A DNA stretch of 31,108 bases from NCBI GenBank assembly GCA_964558665.1, contig CAZLFA010000050.1:1-31108 (forward strand). Reading direction: 5' to 3'. Below, one piece after another: positions 7,114 through 14,514 of this stretch. Every line of letters begins with the position of its first letter. The stretch's first letter is position 1. A program made the translations under genes and the position numbers. The notes beneath the pieces were generated by a model that saw only the letters and a program-made list of their open reading frames with translations, did not search any database and was not told the origin of the DNA. The DNA is from CAZLFA01 sp964558665 (GTDB lineage: Bacteria > Desulfobacterota > Syntrophia > Syntrophales > PHBD01).

Positions 7114-8226
7114 ATGAATAATCAATCCAGGACGAAAGAAGAACTGATCAGCGAAATTGCCCTGTTAAAAGAGAAAGTCAGTGAACTGGAAACATTTGAA
7201 TCGAAAAGCAAATGCGCCGAAGATGAAATACAAAAAACAAACCAGGCACTGCAGGCCATAATTGATGCCTCGCCGCTGGCAATCTTCGCCCTTGATCGTG
7301 ATTCGAGAGTCACATACTGGAGTCCTTCTGCTGAACGGATTTTTGGCTGGAGAAGCGATGAGGTAACAGGCCAATACAATCCTATTGTGCCCCCGGAAAA
7401 GCGGGATGAGTTCAAAGCTTTCTTTTCCCGGGTTATATCCGGCACCGCATACAGTGGAAGTGAAGTTTGGAGACAGACAAAAGATGGTCGTTCCATTTTT
7501 GTGAATGTATCAACCGCACCTTTACGGGATGCTGACGGCAACATTATCGGCGCCATGGGGGTAATCCAAGACATCACCGAACACAAAAAGACAGATGAGG
7601 CTCTAAGGGAAAACGAGGAAAGATTAAGATATCTTTGCAACAGCATTCCCAATGGTCTTGCTTACCAGGTAGTCATCGAAGCGGACGGAAGTCGGAGATT
7701 TACCTATCTCAGCAAGGGGGTGGAAAACCTGCACGGGGTGAAACCGGAGGCCGTGATCGCTGATCCCATGCTTTTATACAGCCAATATGTTGCCGAGGAA
7801 GGAACGCGGATGGCGGAAGCGGAAGAATATGCACTCAGGAACATGGCTGTATTCAATATCATCGCTGCATACCGGACACCAAAAGGAGAGCTGAGGTGGT
7901 CTCACATTCGTTCTGCGCCGCGGCCTCTTCCAGACGGGGGAACTGTGTGGGATGGGATAGAGACCGACATTACTGACCAGATTAAAGCCGAAAAAGAACG
8001 GGAAAGGCTGATTTCAGAACTTCAGGGAGCAATCGCGGATATAAAAAAATTGAGCGGCATGCTTCCAATATGTGCCGCCTGTAAAAAAATCCGTACCGAT
8101 AAAGGTTATTGGGAACAGATAGAATCGTACATAAAGCAGCATTCGGAAGTTGAGTTCAGTCACGGGATATGTCCGGAATGTGCAAGAAAACTTTATCCTG
8201 ACCATAATACAGACACAAGAGATTAA
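7114..8226 (+). CDS. Two-PAS sensor protein with C-terminal Cys-x-x-Cys/CPEC domain
   Basis: 370 residues with a good AGGGAG site. Order: an N-terminal coiled coil (1-45), PAS 1 (about 46-160; 'AIIDASPLAIFALDRDSRVT', 'ERIFGWRSDEVTG', 'GVIQDITEHK'), PAS 2 (about 165-290; a PAS_3-like fold with 'RRFTYLSKGVENLHGVKPEA' and 'DGIETDITDQ'), a short coiled coil, then 'PICAACKKIRTDKGYWEQIE' and 'FSHGICPEC'. The last 55 residues are nearly the same as the end of the protein at 40-1095, so this Cys4 module is shared. No enzymatic output is present. It probably works by protein-protein contact, or by redox or metal sensing through the four cysteines; this is inference. It is cytoplasmic and appears to be transcribed alone. 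Confidence 0.85.
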   Translation: MNNQSRTKEELISEIALLKEKVSELETFESKSKCAEDEIQKTNQALQAIIDASPLAIFALDRDSRVTYWSPSAERIFGWRSDEVTGQYNPIVPPEKRDEFKAFFSRVISGTAYSGSEVWRQTKDGRSIFVNVSTAPLRDADGNIIGAMGVIQDITEHKKTDEALRENEERLRYLCNSIPNGLAYQVVIEADGSRRFTYLSKGVENLHGVKPEAVIADPMLLYSQYVAEEGTRMAEAEEYALRNMAVFNIIAAYRTPKGELRWSHIRSAPRPLPDGGTVWDGIETDITDQIKAEKERERLISELQGAIADIKKLSGMLPICAACKKIRTDKGYWEQIESYIKQHSEVEFSHGICPECARKLYPDHNTDTRD

Positions 8227-8332
8227 AAGGGCATCGGCAATCGAAGCATGGATGCAAAAAGAGTTGAGCGCTGTCATCGTCTGTGCAGATATAAACACGC
8301 TGTTGATAATAATCTAATCGGAGCAGGCGGCC

Positions 8333-8719
8333 ATGAAAAAGGAAGACCACAAAAAACCGGCTCCGCAACCCTGCCCCAGGGTGGATATCGAGCATCAGTC
8401 GCCGCACACGGATGAGTGGCGGGTAGACATCAAGGATTTAAAGCGTCCCGCCCGTGAATGGCGGGTGGACGTCAGGGACATAAAACCCGACGCTCATGAA
8501 TGGCGGGTGGATTTCGGCCGTTATACGCCCCTGTTCATGTTCAGCGGCTGGGGGCTGATCATCGGTGTCGTCTCTCTGCTGTTCCTCTATATCGGGCATC
8601 GTCTGGACCAATGGTTCGGCACGGCGCCCACCTTCATGCTGGGGCTGTTATTCCTGGCGCTCGTCCTTTGCATCGGAAGACTTTACCATGAGGCCTGGCG
8701 CCGCCGGAAGGACTTTTAG
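8333..8719 (+). CDS. AtpZ/AtpI-like small membrane protein with 14-residue N-terminal repeats
   Basis: 128 residues. The C-terminal half has two membrane segments, 'GLIIGVVSLLFLYIGHRLD' and 'TFMLGLLFLALVLCIGRLYH', joined by 'QWFGTAP'. This is the AtpZ/AtpI pattern (G-x(3)-G...LD...P). The N-terminal half is unusual: four units of 14 residues begin at C14, E28, E42 and E56, three of them with 'EWRVD' and the first with 'CPRVD'. AtpI/AtpZ proteins are normally encoded ahead of the F1Fo-ATP synthase genes and affect ring assembly or ion handling, but no atp gene is near here. The role is therefore open. Start ATG with a purine-rich upstream site. Confidence 0.65.
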   Translation: MKKEDHKKPAPQPCPRVDIEHQSPHTDEWRVDIKDLKRPAREWRVDVRDIKPDAHEWRVDFGRYTPLFMFSGWGLIIGVVSLLFLYIGHRLDQWFGTAPTFMLGLLFLALVLCIGRLYHEAWRRRKDF

Positions 8720-8818
8720 CCGGCGCTGCTCAATAAACGGGCATACAGATAATCACGTTACTCCCCCAACCCAGGTTATGGAAAGCTTTCATGACAGCGG
8801 GAAAAGAGTGGAGGCGCT

Positions 8819-9382
8819 TTGTCAAAAGCTAAAGAACACGACATAAAAAAATACCCGGCAGGTTACGAAAGATGGGTTGCCCTGAAGACAGGGGAGTTCG
8901 TTTTTATCAGACCCGTAACGGCAACTGATGCACCCCTGTTGAAGGATCTCTTTTCAAAACTTTCACAGGAGACAATCCATGCGCGTTTTCTCGGGCTGAT
9001 AAGGGCTCTGCCCGACGGCCTACTTTATCAATTCACTCATCTTGATTACGTAAATCATTTTGCTCTGGCTGCCGCCATCCGCGTAGAGCCCGGCGAGTCT
9101 GTAATCGCTGTCGGCCGCTATGCATGGAATGACGAGATTGAAATGCCTGAGCTGGCATTTGCAATAAGAGACGACTGGCAGGGCAAAGGACTGGGGACTG
9201 TACTTTTCCATCGCATCGCGGAAGCCGCCATGAAAAACGGGTTTATCCGCTTTCACTGCCTGGTAAAGCCGGACAACAGTGCGATGAGGGGAATCATTGA
9301 AAAATCGGGGTTCCCATATTCCGTAAGGTACACAGGGGGCTTCTGCTATTACGAATCCGACATTTCCGGGATATTCCTGTGA
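8819..9382 (+). CDS. GNAT-family N-acetyltransferase, Pat-like
   Basis: 187 residues. It starts with TTG at 8819: GGAGG at 8810-8814 lies 4 bases ahead, an in-frame stop at 8792-8794 rules out an earlier start, and the nearby ATG at 8791 leads to a stop in another frame. The N-terminal part ('FIRPVTATDAPLLKDLFSKL', 'RFLGLIRALPDG', 'FTHLDYVNHFALAA') resembles the acetyltransferase domain of Pat-type protein lysine acetyltransferases. The acetyl-CoA loop is seen in 'IRDDWQGKGLGTVLFHRI'. It probably acetylates protein lysines or a small amine using acetyl-CoA in the cytoplasm. There is no acyl-CoA synthetase domain or cNMP-binding domain, unlike the larger Pat enzymes. The substrate cannot be deduced. 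Confidence 0.82.
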   Translation: MSKAKEHDIKKYPAGYERWVALKTGEFVFIRPVTATDAPLLKDLFSKLSQETIHARFLGLIRALPDGLLYQFTHLDYVNHFALAAAIRVEPGESVIAVGRYAWNDEIEMPELAFAIRDDWQGKGLGTVLFHRIAEAAMKNGFIRFHCLVKPDNSAMRGIIEKSGFPYSVRYTGGFCYYESDISGIFL

Positions 9383-9419
9383 ACGGCGGCGATAAAGCCA
9401 TCCTGAGCGGATCTATCTT

Positions 9420-9437
9420 CCCGGCAAACGAGCCGGG
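9420..9437. terminator. GC-rich hairpin between convergent genes
   Basis: CCCGGC and GCCGGG face each other across a 6-base loop, between the stops of the GNAT gene (9382, plus) and the HD gene (9443, minus). There is no clean T-run on either side, so it may act as a weak bidirectional terminator only. Confidence 0.4.
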
Positions 9438-9442
9438 TCGTT

Positions 9443-10060
9443 CTAAAAATCTCTTTTTGCTGAGCCTGACGCACCATAGACGGCATTATCAATGTTCTCT
9501 TTCATGAAACCGGCGATCTTTTTTTCGATTGCGAGCACCGTGCTCATGAGATTGAGGATCATGCTGCGCTTTTCTTCACTGACACCGTAACGCTGAAGGA
9601 GATCAGCCTCCCGTTCTTTCGTGCTCACAATCCTGTCGTGCATCACCCGCTTGTCCGCGTAGAATACTATCTCCCGTTCTTCAAGCTTTCCCTGAGCGTT
9701 AAAATTCTGAAAGAAGACATGCTGTTCAACAATCCCGGCAACGCTCATAAAACCCAATTCACGCAAAAGCATGCCGCCGGACAGGTCATGCCGCTCTCGT
9801 GTTTCAAGGGACCGTGTTTTTGTGATGTCGTGAAGGAGCGCCGCCGCAACAACCATGTCCCTGTTTATTATTGCACCGTTTTTGAGATTATCGGTTATTG
9901 CCAGAGAAACATTCATGACCTGGAAGGAATGCTCAACAATATTCGGCTTCATGGAATATTGAACCATGAGTCTTCTGCATTCTTCCACGGAAGGGATTTT
10001 ATCGTTGTCGCTATCTATCATCTTTTTGATAACCGGCTGCACATTGCGGGCTCCGGGCAC
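9443..10060 (-). CDS. HD-domain hydrolase, last gene of the Moco operon
   Basis: About 205 residues if started at the GTG at 10060, only 7 bases after the stop of the upstream moeA fusion; an in-frame ATG at 10021 is an alternative. Motifs: 'IVEHSFQVMNVSLAI' (H44), 'VAAALLHDITKT' (H77-D78), 'RHDLSGG' (H91) and a downstream 'YADKRVMHD' (likely the final Asp). This is the compact HDIG-like arrangement of metal-dependent phosphohydrolases. Being co-transcribed with two moeA genes suggests an accessory role in molybdopterin or nucleotide metabolism, but HD proteins are diverse and no substrate can be named. It is cytoplasmic. Confidence 0.75.
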   Translation of the reverse strand: MPGARNVQPVIKKMIDSDNDKIPSVEECRRLMVQYSMKPNIVEHSFQVMNVSLAITDNLKNGAIINRDMVVAAALLHDITKTRSLETRERHDLSGGMLLRELGFMSVAGIVEQHVFFQNFNAQGKLEEREIVFYADKRVMHDRIVSTKEREADLLQRYGVSEEKRSMILNLMSTVLAIEKKIAGFMKENIDNAVYGASGSAKRDF

Positions 10061-10067
10061 GAAGACA

Positions 10068-12005
10068 TCAGGGAGCTATTTCCATTATCAACTCCCCGCT
10101 TCTTGACGGATCATATCCGCCGAGCGCCTCAACCCTGTCACGAAATCGCTGAGAGCGGATCGTATCAAGCACTGCACGGATGTTCGGCTCCTGCAAAAAA
10201 CCGGTGGGGATTACAAGGTCGTATTGCTCCCTATCCATGGGGACAAAGTCCAGGTCAAGAGCCTTCGCGGCCGCGTAGATGCCCATGCCGCAATCGGCGG
10301 CGCCGCTCAATACATCGACGGCCACGGACATGTGGCTGAATTCTTCATGATCATAACCGGCAATGGATTCAGCCTTTATGCCGGAACGGGCCAGGTTGTA
10401 ATCGAACAATATGCGGGTGCCTGAACCCGCCTGCCTGTTGACGAAAGAGACATCGCCGCGGGCGAGGTCCATGATTCCCTTTATTCCTTTGGGGTTGTTT
10501 TTCTGAATGATCAGCCCCTGTTCTCTGAGAACGAGGCGGAACAGGCTTACTCTGATGCCCTTCAGATACCGCTTGATATAGGAGACATTATATTCACCGG
10601 TCTCTGTGTCCAGCAGATGAGAACCCGCGCAATGGCAGATCCCCTTCCTGATTGCTATCAGGCCGCCAAGGCTCCCTACGTTTCCTGATGAGATCCTGAT
10701 GTTCCTCCCGGCTGCCTGCCTTACTTCATCCGCCAGGACATCCAGCGTGATGTCATGACTGCCGATAATGACCACTGTATTCGTCAACTCATCGTCATCT
10801 ACAAGAAGCTCGGCCTTTACTTCCTCTTCCTGGCTCACGCCTTCCGATAAGGGCGGGATGCGGATGATTCCTTCCGCCCTGGTTAGAGTGGTGATAGACC
10901 CGGCCGATCTGGGGAGCGGTGTTGCCACGCAAAGGTCTCCGACCTTGCCGATGTTTACGCGGAGAAATTCCTCCGTTCCCAGTTTCGAAGGAATGTCTCT
11001 TGACGGTCTGACAGGGATGGTTGGCTTCTTGGGTGGGGTCAAGCACTGCATGCTTAACAGGAGCGGCCTGGCGAACTGTTCAAAAGCGAGGATCGCGGAG
11101 ACAGGATAACCCGGGATCCCGATAACCGGTTTCCCGTTGGCAATCCCCAGTATAGTTGGTTTTCCCGGCATCATGGCAACTCCGTGCACGAGCACTTCTC
11201 CTATTTCCGCCAGGACGCCGGCGTTATAGTCCCTGGAGCCCGCCGATGATCCGGCGTTGATAAGAATCAGATCCGCATCGGAATTCGATGCCTTTAAAAG
11301 GGCATCCCGTATGGATCCTTCATCGTCCGGGGTTATATCATAAACAGTCGGTTCCCCGCACGCCTCGCGTACAAGCGCCGACAGTGTAACGGAATTCGCG
11401 TCGATGATCCGGTTGCTTTTTAATTCGCTGAAATCCCTGACATCCCGATGGCTGATAATTTCTGTTCCGGTAGGGATGATAATCACTCTGGGCTTACTGC
11501 GAACCATCAATGTGAAAACACCTGCAGCGACAAGCGCTCCCATGTCGTAAGGGCGGATCACATGGTTCTGCGGGAACAGAAGCTGTGTGGCAATGATATC
11601 TTCTCCCACCTTCCTTATATTCTGCCAGGGGTAGGCCGGCGCCATGATTTCGATGCATCCCTCGTCAAGTTCATGGATCTTTTCCACCATGATAACGGCA
11701 TTGCAGCCTTCAGGAAGAGACTGTCCCGTGTTGATCCACACAGCTTCATCGCCCGTCTTCAGAATTTTCGGGGTATTTTCAGCGGCCCCGTATGTTGCTT
11801 CCGCTTTCACGGCAACGCCGTCCATGGCGGCCGAGTGATATGTAGGCGCCGAGACTCCCGCATAAACGGGTCCTGCCGTGACGCGCCCCAACGCGTCTTC
11901 AACGTTGATCTGCTCCGAAAGCGTTTTCTTTTCCCGCCATACGCCGGAAAAGATTTCGCGGGCCTCATCAAGCCCCTTCATTGCCAGATAGACATTTCTT
12001 TTCAT
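10068..12005 (-). CDS. MoeA-type molybdopterin biosynthesis protein fused to a binding-protein-like domain
   Basis: 645 residues. Residues 1-410 are MoeA-like: 'HSAAMDGVAVKAE', 'WINTGQSLPEGCNAVIMVE', 'IIPTGTEI' and 'NAGSSAGSRDYN' of the MoCF nucleotide/molybdopterin-binding domain, then the C-terminal barrel. Residues about 415-645 form a substrate-binding-protein-like domain ('IIGSHDITLDVLADEV', 'SSGNVGSLGGLIAIRKG', 'FVNRQAGSGTRILFDYNLA', 'MGIYAAAKALDLDFVPMDRE') of the COG1910 type. This fusion is known in archaea and anaerobic bacteria and is thought to pair molybdate or tungstate insertion with oxyanion sensing. Its ATG directly follows the TAG of the upstream moeA, with an AGGTGAGG site inside that gene, so translation is coupled. 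Which metal it prefers cannot be seen. Confidence 0.9.
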   Translation of the reverse strand: MKRNVYLAMKGLDEAREIFSGVWREKKTLSEQINVEDALGRVTAGPVYAGVSAPTYHSAAMDGVAVKAEATYGAAENTPKILKTGDEAVWINTGQSLPEGCNAVIMVEKIHELDEGCIEIMAPAYPWQNIRKVGEDIIATQLLFPQNHVIRPYDMGALVAAGVFTLMVRSKPRVIIIPTGTEIISHRDVRDFSELKSNRIIDANSVTLSALVREACGEPTVYDITPDDEGSIRDALLKASNSDADLILINAGSSAGSRDYNAGVLAEIGEVLVHGVAMMPGKPTILGIANGKPVIGIPGYPVSAILAFEQFARPLLLSMQCLTPPKKPTIPVRPSRDIPSKLGTEEFLRVNIGKVGDLCVATPLPRSAGSITTLTRAEGIIRIPPLSEGVSQEEEVKAELLVDDDELTNTVVIIGSHDITLDVLADEVRQAAGRNIRISSGNVGSLGGLIAIRKGICHCAGSHLLDTETGEYNVSYIKRYLKGIRVSLFRLVLREQGLIIQKNNPKGIKGIMDLARGDVSFVNRQAGSGTRILFDYNLARSGIKAESIAGYDHEEFSHMSVAVDVLSGAADCGMGIYAAAKALDLDFVPMDREQYDLVIPTGFLQEPNIRAVLDTIRSQRFRDRVEALGGYDPSRSGELIMEIAP

Positions 12006-13253
12006 CTATACCTCACCTTTGAAGGGTTTGAAGAGCATCACATTCACGGTCTGTCCCTTATAGAGCCCTTCCGTGTTTCTATCGATCTTTACTAATCCGT
12101 GGGCCTCAACCAGTGTGGATATCAATCCTGATTTGCCGAAAACCGGTTCCGCAAAGAACCGCGCATCCCGCTTATGCAGCTTAACTCTCACATAATCATC
12201 TCTCCCGCTTGCGGATTCGATGTTTCGTTCAAGCTCCGCCTGCCGGTAAAAATGATTGTCCCCGGATGCCCTCACTTCCCCTGACAACCCTGACAAAAAA
12301 GGATCCAGGAATATCTCTGCGACAATAATGGCTGAGGCAACGTGCCCCGGCAGCCCGAACAGCGCCTTATTGCCGATTCCGGCAATGATGGTGGGTTTCC
12401 CCGGACTTATTGCAATGCCGTGAACAAGCAGTTGCATGTCTGCAAATGATTCAAGGACCTTCAGTGTCATGTCCCGCGCGCCGACAGAACTTCCGCCCGA
12501 TATCCATACCGTGTCGCATGTATCGAGAGCCTTGCCGACCATTTCTCTCATTTCGTCAAAATTGTCTTTGCATAACCCCATATTGACGGGAACAGAACCA
12601 GCCTGAATGCAGAAGGCGCTCAGGGTATAACTGTTGATGTCCCGCACCTGACCGGGAGCAGGAATCTGATCGATGGGAATGACCTCATCCCCTGTGGAAA
12701 TAATGGCGACTCGCGGCTTTTTGCGCACCGGTATTTCCTGAACGCCCAGACCCGCGAGGATTCCAATATCCTGGGGCCTGAGAACAGCGCCCTTCTCAAA
12801 TATGACATCTCCTTTTTTGAAATCATCGCCCTGTCTTATAATGTTTTCCAGGGGCGCCACAGAGCGGCTCACCTCGATGGTCTTTTCGTCCGCGCTATGA
12901 CAGTATTCGATCATGACCACTGCGTCTGCGCCTTCAGGTATCATGCCGCCCGTCGATATCCTCACGGCTGTTCCCGGTGCGACAATCTCCGTGGGTATCC
13001 GTCCCATGATCACTTCTCCGGTCAGTTCAAGAAAGGCCGGCAGACTGTCGGAGGCTCCGAAGGTGTCTCTGGCCCGTACCGCATAACCGTCCATCGAGGA
13101 TCTTGAAAAATTCGGCAGGTCTTCTTCGGAAACAATCTCTTTACCCAGGATGCGGTTGAGGGCATCTCCAATGGGGACTGTCTCCGTGCCTGTCGGATCG
13201 AAGTTTTTCAGTATCTCCAGGACCTCTTCAGATGTCTTCACTTTGAAGAACAA
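12006..13253 (-). CDS. moeA: Molybdopterin molybdenumtransferase MoeA
   Basis: 415 residues starting with TTG at 13253, chosen because GGAGGT lies 5 bases upstream. Family signatures: 'FSRSSMDGYAVRARDT', 'ISTGGMIPEGADAVVMIEY', 'VAIISTGDEVI' and 'WISGGSSVGARD' (domain III, which binds adenylated molybdopterin), and the C-terminal beta-barrel ending 'TEGLYKGQTVNVMLFKPF'. MoeA inserts molybdate into MPT-AMP to give Moco. It is a standard-length member without a fusion, unlike the gene that follows it directly. The presence of two paralogues suggests specialisation, for example Mo versus W; this is inference. It lies second in the moaE-moeA-moeA2-HD operon. Confidence 0.93.
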   Translation of the reverse strand: MFFKVKTSEEVLEILKNFDPTGTETVPIGDALNRILGKEIVSEEDLPNFSRSSMDGYAVRARDTFGASDSLPAFLELTGEVIMGRIPTEIVAPGTAVRISTGGMIPEGADAVVMIEYCHSADEKTIEVSRSVAPLENIIRQGDDFKKGDVIFEKGAVLRPQDIGILAGLGVQEIPVRKKPRVAIISTGDEVIPIDQIPAPGQVRDINSYTLSAFCIQAGSVPVNMGLCKDNFDEMREMVGKALDTCDTVWISGGSSVGARDMTLKVLESFADMQLLVHGIAISPGKPTIIAGIGNKALFGLPGHVASAIIVAEIFLDPFLSGLSGEVRASGDNHFYRQAELERNIESASGRDDYVRVKLHKRDARFFAEPVFGKSGLISTLVEAHGLVKIDRNTEGLYKGQTVNVMLFKPFKGEV

Positions 13254-13310
13254 GGATTACCTCCATGAGTTTTCTGCTATTCACCGACCCTGCCTGATGG
13301 GGAAATAATG

Positions 13311-13357
13311 GAAAAATATTAGATTCGCCGCCTGCAAACCCTTTGCGCAGACCTCAC
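13311..13357 (-). repeat. Fragment of family 1 repeat (inverted)
   Basis: The reverse complement reads GGTCTGCGCAAAGGGTTTGC followed by AGGCGGCGAATCTAATATTTTTC. It matches the left arm and half of the central hairpin of family 1 in the variant form seen at 6893. It lies between moaE and moeA. Confidence 0.65.
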
Positions 13358-13366
13358 AAGAGTATT

Positions 13367-13412
13367 CCGGAAACCGAAAGTTCCGGTATCAGGGTTCCCG
13401 GATGGACACCAG
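13367..13412 (-). repeat. Fragment of family 2 repeat forming the 3' end of moaE
   Basis: CCGGAAACCGAAAGTTCCGG followed by a CCCGGATGGACACCAG box is the inverted left end of the family 2 element (compare 28058-28105). It overlaps the last seven sense codons of moaE and supplies its stop codon at 13389-13391. Confidence 0.65.
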
Positions 13413-13778
13413 CTCCGTTTTTTTTATGCTCGTCATTTTCTTTATTCTGGACAGGCCATACCGGCATGCCTCAAATGCATCACTGCTGGCAGACGAACTC
13501 ACGGCCACCAGGGAGATCAAATCACCGACCTGCAGCAGGCCGATTCGCCGCACGAGAAGAACGTCGTCAACGTTCCAGCGATTCCTGATATCGGTTTCAA
13601 TCTCCGACATCTCCGCTTCCAGATTTCCACCTCGCTCGACGCGGATGCCGGACGACGGTTTTTCGCCTGCCCGGCTCTTCACAACGGCATAATGGAAGAT
13701 AACCGATCCTGAATTCTGCTTCCTTAGCGTTTCAAAGAGATTGCCGGTATCCAGGACGCTTTCCGTAACAATGTTCAT
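13389..13778 (-). CDS. moaE: Molybdopterin synthase catalytic subunit MoaE, shortened at the C-terminus
   Basis: 129 residues; family members are usually about 140-150. The ATG at 13778 has a GGAGGGAG site; the open frame extends 15 codons upstream but without such a site. The characteristic C-terminal half is present: 'VDDVLLVRRIGLLQVGD', 'VAVSSSASSDAFEACRYGLS', then 'RIKKMTSIKK', whose lysines (K113/K114, K119/K120) match the catalytic lysines of MoaE. The first half is more diverged than usual ('VIFHYAVVKSRAGEKPSSGI'). MoaE with MoaD converts precursor Z (cPMP) to molybdopterin. The last residues ('VSIREP') come from a family 2 repeat remnant, so the gene end has been replaced. No moaD, moaA or moaC lies nearby. 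Probably functional, since both lysines remain. Confidence 0.8.
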   Translation of the reverse strand: MNIVTESVLDTGNLFETLRKQNSGSVIFHYAVVKSRAGEKPSSGIRVERGGNLEAEMSEIETDIRNRWNVDDVLLVRRIGLLQVGDLISLVAVSSSASSDAFEACRYGLSRIKKMTSIKKTELVSIREP

Positions 13779-13801
13779 CTCTCCCTCCGTTGAAGCTCTG
13801 C

Positions 13802-13821
13802 GATATCCCTGCGCAGATATC
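13802..13821. promoter_or_regulatory. Inverted repeat in the moaE leader
   Basis: GATATC, 8 bases, GATATC forms a dyad 24 bases upstream of the moaE start, in the gap shared with the divergent mop gene. It could be an operator or simply chance; there is no further support. Confidence 0.3.
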
Positions 13822-13986
13822 ATGCATCACTTGCCGATACAATGCTTCTGCAAGGTTATTCTACTCCGGGATTCCAGGAGCACTGCTACACCAATACGCT
13901 ATTTATTTACTTTTTAGCAAATTCACCCTGCAATGTGAATAGAAAAGAATTTACTTGCTGTTTTTATAAGGAACGGCTATTTTTAA

Positions 13987-13992
13987 TATAAT
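13987..13992 (+). promoter_or_regulatory. Possible -10 box for mop
   Basis: A perfect TATAAT lies 62 bases ahead of the mop start in an AT-rich stretch. No convincing -35 hexamer is found at 16-18 bases, so an activator or a weak promoter is possible. Confidence 0.4.
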
Positions 13993-14054
13993 CCTGATGA
14001 TGCTGGTGGGGTTATCTGTCGAGTTTCCATAATAAAAAACAGGGAGGTGAAAAA

Positions 14055-14264
14055 ATGAAAATAAGCGCGCGCAATACGTTGAAAGGGAAAGTCAAGAAGG
14101 TAACAACCGGAGCTGTTAATTCCGAAGTCGTTGTAGCGCTTCCCGGCGGTGCGGAAGTTGTTTCGATTATAACAAAGGCTTCAGCCAAGGCTCTCGGCCT
14201 GAAAAAAGGAAAAGAAGTTTACGCAGTAGTCAAGGCATCCAACGTCATGATCGCCGTTGATTAG
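14055..14264 (+). CDS. Molybdate-binding Mop protein (molbindin)
   Basis: 69 residues, a single Mop/TOBE domain: 'ISARNTLKGKVKKVTTGAVN', 'SEVVVALPGGAEVVSIITKA', 'ALGLKKGKEVYAVVKASNVM'. This is the usual length for clostridial-type Mop (about 68 residues), which assembles into a hexamer and binds eight oxyanions, buffering cytoplasmic molybdate. An excellent GGGAGGTG site precedes the ATG. It is transcribed away from the moaE operon and towards modCBA, so it sits in the middle of the molybdenum cluster but on its own transcript. A strong terminator follows at 14313-14359. The equivalent domain is also present at the end of ModC. Confidence 0.93.
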   Translation: MKISARNTLKGKVKKVTTGAVNSEVVVALPGGAEVVSIITKASAKALGLKKGKEVYAVVKASNVMIAVD

Positions 14265-14277
14265 ATTAACATCCGCT

Positions 14278-14295
14278 CTGCTGTTTTTTCAGCAG
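14278..14295 (+). other. Short hairpin ahead of the mop terminator
   Basis: CTGCTG, six T, CAGCAG. The same CTGCTG occurs again in the loop of the terminator (14332-14337), so CAGCAG could pair with either copy. No function is assigned. Confidence 0.3.
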
Positions 14296-14312
14296 CCAAG
14301 GTTTTGTTCGAG

Positions 14313-14359
14313 GAGAGGCTGACCGGAAGGCGCTGCTGCCGTAGTCAGCCTCTCTTTTT
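14313..14359 (+). terminator. Rho-independent terminator of mop
   Basis: An 11-bp perfect stem (GAGAGGCTGAC at 14313-14323 with GTCAGCCTCTC at 14344-14354) is followed directly by TTTTT. Confidence 0.9.
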
Positions 14360-14361
14360 AT

Positions 14362-14459
14362 CCCATATTACGCAATAAAATGCATAGGCACTTGGATAAG
14401 TGAATATTATCCTGGTCAAAGGGGTTTTCAAGCGGCGAATCAAATATTTTTCCTGTGAA
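14362..14459 (+). repeat. MITE-like repeat, family 1, left half only
   Basis: It begins with the terminal CCCATATTACGCAATA (one mismatch from the consensus) and follows the complete copies through ATAGGCACTTGGATAAGTGA and GGCGAATCAAATATTTTTC. It stops just past the centre of the hairpin; the right half is missing. It starts 2-3 bases after the mop terminator T-run. Confidence 0.75.
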
Positions 14460-14514
14460 GACTTCACAATGCTGATAAATGAAGGCGGTTCAGCGGCGGG
14501 AAAAGGCTTCTGTT

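Noticed and set aside
10224..12095. Long plus-strand open frames opposite the moeA genes
   Set aside because: Their products have Arg/His/Ser-rich compositions typical of antisense shadows of GC-rich genes; the minus-strand proteins are clear family members.
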